This document shows positions 20,137 through 27,910 of a stretch of DNA of 64,000 bases, one piece after another. The position numbers were made by a program, and so were the translations under genes. How positions within the stretch are numbered: the stretch's first letter is position 1; each line of letters starts with the position of its first letter. Below the pieces are notes generated by a model, which was given only the letters and a program-made list of their open reading frames with translations, made no database searches and was not told the origin of the DNA. Origin of the DNA: Halobacteriales archaeon YIM A00010 (GTDB taxonomy: Archaea > Halobacteriota > Halobacteria > Halobacteriales > Haloarculaceae); assembly GCA_025041175.1 (NCBI GenBank), contig JAKCFJ010000001.1, positions 1,674,001 to 1,738,000 on the forward strand. Direction: 5' to 3'.

Positions 20137-20407
20137 CGCGCGAGTGGCCCCTCTTGTTGAATCGAAATGCGACGATCAACGTCCGACCGGACGCCACTGA
20201 TCCGAACTGTCCAGTTAGGGCCAGTCGAAACCGACGCCACGATGGGAGACCACACGAACGGAATCAATCCCCGATACTATATATCACGTTAGTTCTTCAC
20301 ATACATAAGTCTTCCCGCGACAGCGCTATCAAACGTGTGGCTTGGCAGATAAAACCGACGGCCGTCGTTGCTGGCGGGTCTGTCATCGGATCAGTTTCTG
20401 CTCAGTG
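20137..20407. other. upstream region of the prkA operon
   Basis: No gene is supportable. On the minus strand, ATATATAG (about 20278-20285) is a TATA-like element about 200 bp before prkA. The rest is ordinary GC-rich spacer. Confidence 0.35.
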
Positions 20408-20444
20408 TTTATATACAGCCGTCAGACGCGTGGCTGACGGCTGT
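20408..20444. promoter_or_regulatory. TATA box followed by a perfect 11-bp inverted repeat
   Basis: TTTATATA (20408-20414) is followed at once by ACAGCCGTCAG (20415-20425), 8 nt, and its exact complement CTGACGGCTGT (20434-20444). Transcription from this TATA box would start inside the repeat, so it could be an operator or the foot of a 5' hairpin for the gene at 20498. Confidence 0.55.
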
Positions 20445-20497
20445 CGGTTTCGGGCGGCGATCGCATCCCTCATTGGGTCGGTCCCGCTATGGGGGGT

Positions 20498-20878
20498 ATG
20501 GAGATCGATCCGCCAGCGGGATGGCGGCTCTGGAGCGAAGAGAACGCGCGCGTGATCCTCGCCTACCGGCCCGACGTGTTCGACGCCGGGGAGCTTCCCG
20601 CGCCGTGTCTGCCGACGGTGTACGTGACGCGGGGCCAGCGGGATCGTCGGCCGGGCGGGCAACGGACGGAGATAGACACGTGGTTCGTCACGCTCTTTCT
20701 GGAGCCGGACGTGGAGTACGACACCGAACGGTTCGAGAGCCGAGCCGCCGCCATCGACGGCGCGGTGGCGCTCGCAGAGCGGTTCGGGGCCGGGGAGATC
20801 GATTACCGCGATCCCTATCAGGTTCCCCGGCCGGAGTATTTCGAAGCGCTCGACGAGCTGACGGGATCGGACTCATAA
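20498..20878 (+). CDS. conserved haloarchaeal protein (likely DUF5820)
   Basis: Encodes 126 residues. The pattern GWRLWSEENARVILAYRPDV, then LPTVYVTRGQRDRRPGG, then TWFVTLFLEPDVEYDT fits a haloarchaeal domain of unknown function, from memory DUF5820. It is soluble and acidic. I start at the second ATG, preceded by GGGGGG; an ATG three codons earlier is also possible. Controlled by the palindrome-containing promoter at 20408-20444. Confidence 0.75.
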   Translation: MEIDPPAGWRLWSEENARVILAYRPDVFDAGELPAPCLPTVYVTRGQRDRRPGGQRTEIDTWFVTLFLEPDVEYDTERFESRAAAIDGAVALAERFGAGEIDYRDPYQVPRPEYFEALDELTGSDS

Positions 20879-20949
20879 TAGGTGGCCCGATAGCGCTCAA
20901 CCCATCGGAAAGTAGTCAATACAGAACAGTGATCAGTCCGTATTCAAAT

Positions 20950-20960
20950 AACTTTATAAC
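20950..20960 (+). promoter_or_regulatory. promoter of cassette copy A
   Basis: ACTTTATAAC is a good archaeal TATA box. It lies 23-24 nt before the conserved GATAGATGAG block that opens the structured leader, the same spacing as in copy B (CTTTATGTA at 60989-60997). Confidence 0.6.
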
Positions 20961-20976
20961 TCATCGGGGAGCCAAC

Positions 20977-21064
20977 GATAGATGAGAACGCCAGTGGCGC
21001 CCTGGTGGCGTGTGCGTTCGTGTTGAACGCGCCGGGTGTTAGGCCCACCCGACGCTGGGTTCTC
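20977..21064 (+). ncRNA. structured leader RNA, copy A (four-helix junction)
   Basis: Closing helix P1 pairs GAGAAC+CCAG (20984-20994, one bulged G) with CTGG+GTTCTC (21055-21064). Inside are three hairpins. P2 is CGCC/GGCG (20998-21001 with 21007-21010). P3 is GCGTTC-GTGTT-GAACGC (21014-21030). P4 is CGGGTG/CACCCG (21033-21038 with 21046-21051, 7-nt loop). Copy B at 61013-61100 keeps the same four helices with base changes that preserve pairing. It sits between a TATA box and the ATG of the zinc-ribbon gene, so it is a transcribed 5' leader. Function unknown; cis regulation or a mobile-element RNA are possible. Confidence 0.65.
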
Positions 21065-21079
21065 ACGTCAGAGATACCC

Positions 21080-21226
21080 ATGACAGGGAACGAATCAGAG
21101 ACATGTAACGGTGTCGCATCGTATCAGAATGATAACCAGAGAACGCGCTGCCCGGTGTGTGGTCGGCCGGTCCGCACGCGGCTCGACCACCGGATGGGCT
21201 GCCCGCAGGGGCGGTGGTGGCGATGA
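21080..21226 (+). CDS. 48-residue zinc-ribbon-like protein of cassette copy A
   Basis: Starts MTGNESETCNGVASYQNDNQ and contains TRCPVCGRPV and a later Cys in DHRMGCPQGRWWR, a small zinc-ribbon pattern. It follows the structured leader by 15 nt and overlaps the next gene by ATGA. Copy B at 61118 is nearly identical. Function unknown. Confidence 0.75.
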   Translation: MTGNESETCNGVASYQNDNQRTRCPVCGRPVRTRLDHRMGCPQGRWWR

Positions 21227-21780
21227 GTTTGCCGCTGTTCCAGTTCCGGAATCAGCGTGGCGAGGCACTGAACCTCTCGGCCGTCGAGGATCGGGCGGAG
21301 ATCGTGACGGCCGAACTGTACCACAGCATCGATGTGGGTAAGGGATTGTGGTGTAGACCGTGCCAGTCGACGGGCTGTGCGCATGCTATGCAGATCGAGC
21401 AGATACTCGCGACCGCCGGTCTTGGCAGGACCCGGGCGGGTGGCTACGAGGAGTTGCCCGGGATCGCGCGGTTCACACGCTACGCGGCCACCGGCGAGAT
21501 GATCGTCGAATGCTGGTTCGACAACGGGGCCTGTGTGCGCGTTCACGAACAGCGCGATGGCACGGTGGTCCAATCCGTGTTCACACCCGATGATTCGCGC
21601 GAACCGGCCGAGATCACGGAGAAACCCGAGGCGGACACGGCCCCAGCCAGTCTGGTCGACACGCTCGTGGAGTACTGCCAGTATCGACAGCGCGGCGATC
21701 TCGCTGGCTTGCGCCAGCGCTATCCCGAGCTGGCCCGCGTCGTCGGTGCGGCCGCCGCTGCATCCACCACCAACGACTGA
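21223..21780 (+). CDS. SWIM-like zinc-binding protein of cassette copy A
   Basis: Encodes 185 residues. The zinc motif LWCRPCQSTGCAHAMQIEQI (C-x2-C ... C-x-H) resembles SWIM domains, which bind zinc and mediate DNA or protein contacts. Before it is LPLFQFRNQRGEALNLSAVE; after it come FTRYAATGEMIVECWFDNG and the C-terminal tail VEYCQYRQRGDLAGLRQRYP. The start overlaps the upstream zinc-ribbon gene (ATGA), so translation is coupled. Copy B at 61261-61869 is interrupted; tail fragments lie at 12093-12338 and 62059-62160. Repeated occurrence suggests a mobile or duplicating cassette. Confidence 0.8.
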   Translation: MSLPLFQFRNQRGEALNLSAVEDRAEIVTAELYHSIDVGKGLWCRPCQSTGCAHAMQIEQILATAGLGRTRAGGYEELPGIARFTRYAATGEMIVECWFDNGACVRVHEQRDGTVVQSVFTPDDSREPAEITEKPEADTAPASLVDTLVEYCQYRQRGDLAGLRQRYPELARVVGAAAAASTTND

Positions 21781-21781
21781 C

Positions 21782-21941
21782 AGACAACCGTAGCGGAGCG
21801 GAGGCGGTGCAGTAGCGGTGGCGGAGGCGGTATGTGAGTACACCCACCGCGAGCGGGAGCAAGCGAGCGGCTTTTTTTGCCCCATCTTTTTTCCGCTCGG
21901 GTGGCCGGAGGCCCCCCTCGCGCAAAAAAGGTGGCGGGAAG
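21782..21941. repeat. T6/A6 palindromic repeat, copy with inverted core
   Basis: Directly after the cassette come degenerate GTAGCGGAGGCGG units, then GAGCGGC-T7-GCCCCATC-T6-CCGCTCGGGTGGCC-GGA-GGCCCCCCTCGCGC-A6-GGTGGCGG. Compared with the copies at 35772, 60630 and 61870 it runs on the opposite strand, but its central hairpin between T6 and A6 is flipped relative to the flanks. Confidence 0.65.
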
Positions 21942-21970
21942 CTTAACCCGGCTGGTCCGTTAGCCGGAGT

Positions 21971-22420
21971 ATGGCTTCGGTCACGCTCATCGGAACGCGG
22001 CTCGCAGAAGAGGGGACCGAGTTCGTCTACCACGGAGAGTCCCCCGACTGCGAGGGCTGCCCGTACCGAGAGCAGTGTCTCAACCTCACGGAGGACGTGA
22101 GATACCGCGTTACGAACGTTCGAGACTCCGGAACCCTAGACTGTGCCGTCCACGACACCGGAGTCACCGCCGTCGACGTCGAGCCGGCGTCCGTGCGCGC
22201 GACGGTCTCCGCGACGAGCGCGTACGCCGGCTCGACGGCACAGCTCGAAGGACCCTGTCCCCACACCGACTGTCCGAGCCACCCCTACTGTGAACCGATG
22301 GGAGCGGAGTTGGAAACGTCGTACAAGATCCAGGATGTGATCGGTGATCCACCCCACGACTTCTGTATGCTCGATCGGGATCTCACGCTCGTCGAACTCG
22401 GTTCGAACGAGTCCGAGTGA
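21971..22420 (+). CDS. UPF0179 family protein
   Basis: Encodes 149 residues. Four N-terminal cysteines (ESPDCEGCPYREQCLNLTED) and a second set (GPCPHTDCPSHPYCEPMGAE), then FCMLDRDLTLVELG, match the archaeal UPF0179 family. Its arrangement suggests a metal or Fe-S site; its role is unknown. It converges with the aspartoacylase-like gene with a 1-bp gap. Confidence 0.88.
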   Translation: MASVTLIGTRLAEEGTEFVYHGESPDCEGCPYREQCLNLTEDVRYRVTNVRDSGTLDCAVHDTGVTAVDVEPASVRATVSATSAYAGSTAQLEGPCPHTDCPSHPYCEPMGAELETSYKIQDVIGDPPHDFCMLDRDLTLVELGSNESE

Positions 22421-22421
22421 G

Positions 22422-23204
22422 CTACAGCGTGCCGCTTCGATCGGCCGCGTACCCGAGCTGCCGTTCGTACCCGTGTGAGGACATGAGAACGGGATAGAAC
22501 GGTTCCTCAGCGCGCATTTCCGTCTCGTCGTGGGTGGCGTACGGCGCACCGGCGTCGACGCGCTCGAAGTTCTCCACGTGAACGGCGTACGACGATCCGG
22601 GGTCTTTCGGGATCTGACGCTGTAACTGGTAGACCGGAATCGGATTCGTTTCGGACTCGATCGGCCCGGAAAGCGCACCAGCCGCAGCGAGGAACTCCTC
22701 CACGAGTTCGGCGGCGTTTTCGGTGGCCTCTGCCGAGCCTTGCAGGCCACACTCGACCTCGATAACGTCGACGTAGCCGACGAGCGTGTTCTCGACGAAC
22801 CCGCCCGTCTCTACGAGCACCTCGATCGACAAGTGCGGACAGATCGTTCTCGCAAGCGGTCCAGTCTCATCGACAATGGCGAACGGCTGGCTGTACGATT
22901 GGGTCGAGTGCATCGACAGCGTCGTACAGCCACGAATTTCGTGTAACAGCTCGTGTGCGAGCTGTGTCTCGTACGCAGGGGCGTCAGGATTGCCGGGAAA
23001 CACGCGGTTCAGGTCGGTTTCGGTGTAGCGCACATTGCGATCGAGCGCCCGCTCGTTCGCTATGATGAGCTTCACCGGTCGCTCCAAATCCGGATCGGCC
23101 TCGAGCAGCGCTTCGATCGCATGCGCGCCACACGGTTCGTCCCCGTGTATCGATCCAACAACCGCGAGGTTCGGTTCGCCATCGCCCAACTGTTCAACGC
23201 GCAT
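22422..23204 (-). CDS. succinylglutamate desuccinylase/aspartoacylase-family hydrolase
   Basis: Encodes 260 residues. This zinc carboxypeptidase-like family uses an H-x2-E ... H site: SIHGDEPCGAHAIEALLEAD gives His and Glu, and TLSMHSTQSYSQPFAIVD gives the third ligand. NRVFPGNPDAPAYETQLAHE follows the family pattern. The ATG at 23204 is used; an upstream TTG is unlikely. The substrate (N-acyl amino acid) cannot be told from sequence. A second, different family member is at 47188-48222. Confidence 0.85.
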   Translation of the reverse strand: MRVEQLGDGEPNLAVVGSIHGDEPCGAHAIEALLEADPDLERPVKLIIANERALDRNVRYTETDLNRVFPGNPDAPAYETQLAHELLHEIRGCTTLSMHSTQSYSQPFAIVDETGPLARTICPHLSIEVLVETGGFVENTLVGYVDVIEVECGLQGSAEATENAAELVEEFLAAAGALSGPIESETNPIPVYQLQRQIPKDPGSSYAVHVENFERVDAGAPYATHDETEMRAEEPFYPVLMSSHGYERQLGYAADRSGTL

Positions 23205-23330
23205 GTGCTGGAATACCACGGACCCCTTAATCAATCATGCGGTTTGTTGTCGTCGTACGCATACCATATCAATGTGCCACCCTCTGGCAGTTCTCGCCCG
23301 AAACTGTCAGGTAGTTTGTCGCAGTTGTTT

Positions 23331-23813
23331 TTACGTTATCGATGACGCGTATTCGAAGTCAGCCGGTCGTGCGTCGGGTTGGGCTTCGTCGAGAGTGATC
23401 CGCCAGCCCTGGAGCACGCGGGGGGTTTCGAGGGCGTTGGTGAGCGTCGTTCGCACGCCGAGCACGTCGACGCCGTAGTAGTCCCGGGGAACACCGTGAA
23501 GATACTGCAGTGCCGTCTCGAAGAGGCTACACATTCCTGCATCATTTTCGAAATCGAAGTGCTTGTACGCGCCCGCTGCGACCTGGACCATCCCGTGGGC
23601 GAAGGCGCTTTCGGTGGTGCCACGGCCGTAGTTGTACCACTCCGCTTCGAAGCAGTCGTGCGATTCGTGGAACGCGCCGGCGTTGTACAGGCGGACGCCG
23701 TGAACCACCGCCTGCCGGAGCGTTCCGTGTTCCCAGCTGCGGCGTTCGGGACGCCAGCCGGTTGGGGAGCCGGAATCGGGCGGCGGGGCGTCGGCACGGG
23801 TGTGGTCTGTCAT
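23331..23813 (-). CDS. DUF309 family protein
   Basis: Encodes 160 residues. The signature [20 protein letters not shown] (HExxHDxxE) followed by [20 protein letters not shown] is DUF309, an all-helical family that may bind metal. A GTG at 23831 overlaps the nikR stop as GTGA and would add six residues; coupling makes that start plausible too. It is co-transcribed with the NikR-like gene just upstream. Confidence 0.85.
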   Translation of the reverse strand: MTDHTRADAPPPDSGSPTGWRPERRSWEHGTLRQAVVHGVRLYNAGAFHESHDCFEAEWYNYGRGTTESAFAHGMVQVAAGAYKHFDFENDAGMCSLFETALQYLHGVPRDYYGVDVLGVRTTLTNALETPRVLQGWRITLDEAQPDARPADFEYASSIT

Positions 23814-23827
23814 GGGGTTCCGTGTGA

Positions 23828-24256
23828 TCACTCGGTAGTCAGCGCCTGCTCGAAGCCGTCGACCGGAATGACCGAGTAATCGATCGAAAGGGTGTCCTGT
23901 GTCGCGCGGATCTTCCCGACGAACGTCGAGATCTCTGCGAGCGATCCTTCGACGACGAACAGCTCCATGCAGTACCGATCCCCGACGTGGTTGTGAACGT
24001 TCGAGGAGACGAGCAGCTCGTGTTCGTGGCGAAGCTGCATCATTCGCTGTTCGACATCGGATGTCTCATAGTTGAACAGGACTGTCACGACCCCCAACAA
24101 GTCGCGGTCTTCGAGCCGTTTGTCCTCGAACTCGCTGAGCAGATTCCGAGACGCTTCGCGGACGACCTCGCTCCGACCTGTGTAGCCGTGTTCGTCCGCG
24201 AACGTATCGAGACGTTCGAGGAGTACATCCGGCATAGACACGCTGACCACAGTCAT
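23828..24256 (-). CDS. nikR: NikR-like ribbon-helix-helix metal regulator
   Basis: Encodes 142 residues, the normal NikR size. The N terminus [20 protein letters not shown] with [14 protein letters not shown] is a ribbon-helix-helix. The C-terminal ACT-like domain has the nickel-site residues of the family: [20 protein letters not shown] (His in QLRHEH), [20 protein letters not shown] (HxHx..C). No nickel transporter is nearby. An inverted repeat in its own promoter suggests autoregulation. Confidence 0.88.
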   Translation of the reverse strand: MTVVSVSMPDVLLERLDTFADEHGYTGRSEVVREASRNLLSEFEDKRLEDRDLLGVVTVLFNYETSDVEQRMMQLRHEHELLVSSNVHNHVGDRYCMELFVVEGSLAEISTFVGKIRATQDTLSIDYSVIPVDGFEQALTTE

Positions 24257-24277
24257 GTGTTAACCTATAGCCGTTCG

Positions 24278-24296
24278 GATATTAGAAGTTAATATC
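24278..24296. promoter_or_regulatory. inverted repeat in the nikR promoter
   Basis: GATATTA-GAAGT-TAATATC is a perfect 7-bp inverted repeat with a 5-bp spacer, 22 bp before the nikR ATG. NikR proteins bind dyad operators, so this is a candidate self-operator or an overlapping TATA element. Confidence 0.4.
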
Positions 24297-24357
24297 TTGC
24301 GCTCGGGCGGGGCGGTTCGCAACGCTTTAGCCCACTCGGCAACGATATGGAATCCGT

Positions 24358-24441
24358 GCGAGGGTAGCCAAGTTAGGAAACGGCGGCGGACTCAAGATCC
24401 GCTCCTGTAGAGGTCCGCAGGTTCAAATCCTGCCCCTCGCA
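24358..24441 (+). tRNA. tRNA-Leu (anticodon CAA)
   Basis: 84 nt with a long variable arm. Acceptor GCGAGGG pairs with CCCTCGC (24434-24440), discriminator A at 24441. Anticodon stem-loop CGGACTCAAGATCCG places CAA at the wobble-to-third positions, reading UUG. The T arm is GCAGG-TTCAAAT-CCTGC. CCA is not encoded. A TTTAG-type box about 30 bp upstream may be the promoter. Confidence 0.96.
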
Positions 24442-24497
24442 CTCGCAACCACAAGCGAGTGCAAGCGCAAGATCGTCTGCACGGAGCCCGATCTTGC
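24439..24497 (+). other. two hairpins directly downstream of tRNA-Leu
   Basis: GCACTCGC (24439-24446) pairs with GCGAGTGC (24455-24462), and GCAAGATCG (24467-24475) pairs with CGATCTTGC (24489-24497). The first overlaps the last three tRNA bases. They may act in 3' processing or termination, although no T-run follows. Confidence 0.4.
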
Positions 24498-24612
24498 CCT
24501 CGCAACTTCCTCATTCACAACGTTTCCGACCAGCAGGTCCGTCTGTTCGCTCCTCGAAACGCACGCTCTCCGACCGACGGAGCTTTGTCCGATCGGGTCG
24601 ACAGGGGTTCCC

Positions 24613-25407
24613 ATGGTCGACGCCGAGCGGCGGGTCACGGTTGCACAACGGGCGGCGCGCGCTGGGGCGGAAGTAGCGATGGAGTCGTTTCGCACCGACC
24701 TCGCCGTCGAAACGAAGGGTCACGCGACGGATCCCGTCACCCAGGCCGACCGCGACGCACAGGATCGCGTCGCGTCGGTGCTCGAAAAAGCGTATCCGGA
24801 CGACGTGATCGTGGGCGAGGAAAACGGCGCCCGGAAGACCGTTCCCGATCAGGGGGTGGCGTGGGTCGTCGATCCGATCGACGGGACAAACAACTACGTC
24901 CGTGGCGTGCGGACATGGGCGACGAGCGTCGCGTGTGTGGTGGACGGCGCGTGTGTGGCGGCGGCAAACGTGTTTCCGGCGCTCGGGGACAATTACGTCG
25001 CCGGCCCGGACGGTGCCACCCGAAACGGGGAGGCGATCACAGTGAGCACGGAGACGGATCCGAACGCGGGGATCGCGTCACCGACGCTGTGGGGTGGAGC
25101 CAGCCCCCACGAGGAGTTCACCACAGCGGTCGAGCGGGCTGTCGAGACGTTCGGTGATCTCCGTCGCGCGGGGTGTGCGCAGGGGACACTCTCGCGGGTC
25201 GCCGACGGCGGGCTGGACGTGGCCATCTCGACCGTCGATCACCACCCGTGGGACACGATCGCGGGGGCATTCGTGGTTGAACAGGCCGGTGGAACTGTCA
25301 CCGATGTTGACGGCAACCAGTGGCAACACGACGTCACTGGGTTGGTCGCCACCAACGGCCGACTCCACGAGGCGGCGCTCGACGTTGTGGAATCGATCGG
25401 TCGGTAA
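24613..25407 (+). CDS. inositol monophosphatase/fructose-bisphosphatase-family protein
   Basis: Encodes 264 residues. The lithium-sensitive phosphatase motifs are present: GEENGARK (Glu of the metal site), VDPIDGTNNYVRGVRTWATS (D-P-I-D-G-T) and the C-terminal HHPWDTIAGAFVVEQAGGTV (WDxxAG). It hydrolyses a sugar or inositol phosphate with Mg2+; the exact substrate cannot be decided. Located just after tRNA-Leu and before a DUF63 gene. Confidence 0.9.
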   Translation: MVDAERRVTVAQRAARAGAEVAMESFRTDLAVETKGHATDPVTQADRDAQDRVASVLEKAYPDDVIVGEENGARKTVPDQGVAWVVDPIDGTNNYVRGVRTWATSVACVVDGACVAAANVFPALGDNYVAGPDGATRNGEAITVSTETDPNAGIASPTLWGGASPHEEFTTAVERAVETFGDLRRAGCAQGTLSRVADGGLDVAISTVDHHPWDTIAGAFVVEQAGGTVTDVDGNQWQHDVTGLVATNGRLHEAALDVVESIGR

Positions 25408-25473
25408 CACCGTATCAGCCGACAGGGGGATCGGAACTGTAAACAGGAACGGAACCGGAGCCTGCGGTAGCTT

Positions 25474-26649
25474 ATGGTATCGACCGAACGGCTCGGCTCG
25501 GTGGTGAACTCTGGACGGGCGTGGGTCGTCACGGCCGTGCTCGCCACTGTCGTGGTGGTTGGTGGCGCACTCGCCTTCCCGCGGCAGGTGTACGATCGGT
25601 TTATCTGGCAGTATTTCTGGGGTCCCGTCTACGCGGACGCGCACAACGCCCAGTGTGCAGTCCGCTCCGGTGGGAGTGTGGAACCGCTCAACGATCAAGC
25701 CTGTTCCCAAGCAAAGATAACGGGGCAGATCGTGGCCGAGCCGGGGTACACGGTCGTTTCGGAGATCGGGTACGCGGTGCTCCTCCTGTTCATGCTGGTC
25801 GGCGTCTACTTCCTCGTTCGTCGCCTCCAGCTCGGCCGGGATCGGCGGCTCTTTTTCGCGCTCATCCCGTTCATGTTCCTCGGTGGGGCGCTTCGGGTCG
25901 TTGAGGACGCCACCGACGCCGCGGTCACCAGTGCCGACGCGGGAGCGGTCATCGGCTATCCGCTCAACGCGCTCATCATCAGCCCCGTCATCTACGGCGT
26001 CGTCTTTCTCATCACGCTCGCCGCCATCCTGATCGGTCTCGGACTCGTCAGGGGAGATCGTATCGAATCGGATCGATATCCAATGGTCGTGGGGGGGATC
26101 GGAACGGCTGCTGTCGTCCTTACTGTTGGGTATATCGGCTATCTCGTCGCCACGATGGACACCTCGGGAACGAGGATCGGGTTCTACCCACAGCTTCCCG
26201 CGGTGGTGCTCGTCCTGTCGGTGCTCATCGCTGGCGGCGTGTACGCCGCCATGGATCGGTTCGCCCCATGGACGAACGCCGGAACCGGACTGATGGGGCT
26301 GGTCGTCCTCTTTGCCCACGCCCTCGATGGCGTGGCGAACGTCATTGCTGCGGACTGGATGGGGGCGCTCGGGCTGGGCTTCCTCCACTACGATCCGAAG
26401 CATCCGGCCAACCGCATCATCATCGAGGTTGCAGGGACAGTACTCCCCCAGTCCGTAATCGACGCCATCGGAACGGCGTGGCCGTTCCTCCTCGTGAAGA
26501 TCGTGGCCGCGGTGCTCGTCGTGTCCCTCTTCGACGATCGGATCTTCGAGGACAGCAAACAGTACGCGATGTTGCTTCTGGTCGCCATCGTCGCCGTCGG
26601 TCTCGGTCCCGGCACGCGAGACATGCTCAGGGCGACGTTTGGGATCTGA
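25474..26649 (+). CDS. DUF63 family integral membrane protein
   Basis: Encodes 391 residues with about nine hydrophobic helices. Family features include [18 protein letters not shown] near the N terminus, [20 protein letters not shown] in the middle and [19 protein letters not shown] later. DUF63 is archaeal and of unknown function. It starts 66 bp after the phosphatase and is probably co-transcribed. Confidence 0.9.
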   Translation: MVSTERLGSVVNSGRAWVVTAVLATVVVVGGALAFPRQVYDRFIWQYFWGPVYADAHNAQCAVRSGGSVEPLNDQACSQAKITGQIVAEPGYTVVSEIGYAVLLLFMLVGVYFLVRRLQLGRDRRLFFALIPFMFLGGALRVVEDATDAAVTSADAGAVIGYPLNALIISPVIYGVVFLITLAAILIGLGLVRGDRIESDRYPMVVGGIGTAAVVLTVGYIGYLVATMDTSGTRIGFYPQLPAVVLVLSVLIAGGVYAAMDRFAPWTNAGTGLMGLVVLFAHALDGVANVIAADWMGALGLGFLHYDPKHPANRIIIEVAGTVLPQSVIDAIGTAWPFLLVKIVAAVLVVSLFDDRIFEDSKQYAMLLLVAIVAVGLGPGTRDMLRATFGI

Positions 26650-26813
26650 TCTAACGGGCGTATGAACGACTGTTCGAGATCGGCTTGGTGACGTTTCGAT
26701 CCGTCCTCGATGCACCAGACTGGTTTTTTGTCTTCGTCTTCCACTTCGATATCACGTTCGTCAAACACGGTCGTTCTAGAGCCACACTTTCGACAATAGC
26801 TTATAGACACCAT
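26388..26813 (-). CDS. possible small zinc-ribbon protein, 3' end antisense to DUF63
   Basis: The first 55 residues look genuine: [20 protein letters not shown], then [20 protein letters not shown], giving a CxxC plus a later Cys. It has its own ATG and AT-rich upstream sequence. The remaining 85 residues lie antisense to the DUF63 gene and are Ser/Thr-rich, so a truncated or decayed gene is likely. Real length uncertain. Confidence 0.35.
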   Translation of the reverse strand: MVSISYCRKCGSRTTVFDERDIEVEDEDKKPVWCIEDGSKRHQADLEQSFIRPLDQIPNVALSMSRVPGPRPTATMATRSNIAYCLLSSKIRSSKRDTTSTAATIFTRRNGHAVPMASITDWGSTVPATSMMMRLAGCFGS

Positions 26814-27022
26814 TCAGAGCAATTTTACAGTGGCTCATATTATCTGAACTCGGCTATATTGATTTGTCATTCATAGTCCCGTTCGAAATTTAGACTGAGG
26901 TTGTTCCACTGTTGGTCGTGCATGAGAAATCCATCTGCCAGACTACAGAGCCCACGGATGGGAAACAATACTGCATATTTCAGCACAGAATCCTTTTTCG
27001 TGGCCAGCAGTGAACGTCAAAC

Positions 27023-27790
27023 ATGGACGCATCGAGCACTGACCGCGAACTTCTTGAGGTAGAACTCGAACTCTATCATCCAGACTGCTGGGCATCACCG
27101 GTGGCCGAGGAGACGGAGGCACTCCTGCTCGGTCATCAGCCGGTTGAGACTGGTGACATCGTCGTCGAACGTGTCTCCGTGTATGGTGATTCCCCACGAC
27201 ACATCGACGAAGCGATCGAGGAATCACGGGCGTCACCGTTTGTCAAAACCCTCCGGACGGTGGAATCGAGCGCACGTCACACGGAAGGGACGCTCACAGA
27301 CGCGTATCACTACGCCCGCGATTTGGTCGTCGAGTATCAGACTGGCGTTTCCATGGGATCATCGCTTGCGAGCCGAGGGTTCATACAGGACGGTCCCTTC
27401 TACGTCGGCGGGAACACGGAAACGTGGCAGCTGCTGATCCATGCCGACCGATCTGATCTTGGCCAGGCTCTCGATTCGATCCGCGACGAACATGAGGCAG
27501 ACATCACGCTCACGCAGGTCTCGCCCGCGACCAGCGCGCGGGCTGATCGGCCCCAATCCATTCGTGAGTACCAGGACGTACTGACGCCCCGACAGCGCGA
27601 AGCACTCGATCTCGCTCGACAGCGCGGCTATTACGAATGGCCCCGAGAGACCACGACCCGCGAACTCGCCGCTGAACTCGATATTGGGAAAACCACGTTT
27701 CTCCATCATCTCCGCACTGCCGAGGCGAGACTGCTAGCCCCTGATTCCGGGGCCGAGTCAGACGCGAACGAGCGAACGATTCCTCGCTAA
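27023..27790 (+). CDS. HTH_10 (Bat-type) transcriptional regulator
   Basis: Encodes 255 residues. The C terminus LTPRQREALDLARQRGYYEW with TTRELAAELDIGKTTFLHHL is the haloarchaeal HTH_10 DNA-binding domain first described in Bat of the bacteriorhodopsin regulon. The N-terminal 180 residues form a ligand or signal domain without PAS or GAF motifs that I can name. It lies upstream of, and in the same direction as, azlCD, so control of that operon is plausible. Confidence 0.88.
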   Translation: MDASSTDRELLEVELELYHPDCWASPVAEETEALLLGHQPVETGDIVVERVSVYGDSPRHIDEAIEESRASPFVKTLRTVESSARHTEGTLTDAYHYARDLVVEYQTGVSMGSSLASRGFIQDGPFYVGGNTETWQLLIHADRSDLGQALDSIRDEHEADITLTQVSPATSARADRPQSIREYQDVLTPRQREALDLARQRGYYEWPRETTTRELAAELDIGKTTFLHHLRTAEARLLAPDSGAESDANERTIPR

Positions 27791-27872
27791 CGGGTACTCG
27801 TGGAGAGCGGAGGCGATTCCGATGCGTTCGACCATGGTCGAATAACGGTTATCATCGCTCTCGACTGAACAC

Positions 27873-27905
27873 ACCACCATGTGGGAGAACAGCCGATATG
27901 GTGGT
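27873..27905. promoter_or_regulatory. inverted repeat immediately before azlC
   Basis: ACCACCAT (27873-27880) and its complement ATGGTGGT (27898-27905) flank 17 bp and end 5 bp before the azlC GTG. The position over the likely transcription start suggests an operator. Confidence 0.4.
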
Positions 27906-27910
27906 AGCAC

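Noticed and set aside
21782-21870. CRISPR-like short repeats (GTAGCGGAGGCGG units) behind the cassette
   Set aside because: Units are irregular, too short, have no unique spacers and no cas genes are present.
24434-24504. Possible attachment site: CCCTCGCA at the tRNA-Leu 3' end repeated at 24497-24504
   Set aside because: Only 8 bp, 56 bp apart, with no integrase gene or island between them; chance and the hairpin structure explain it.
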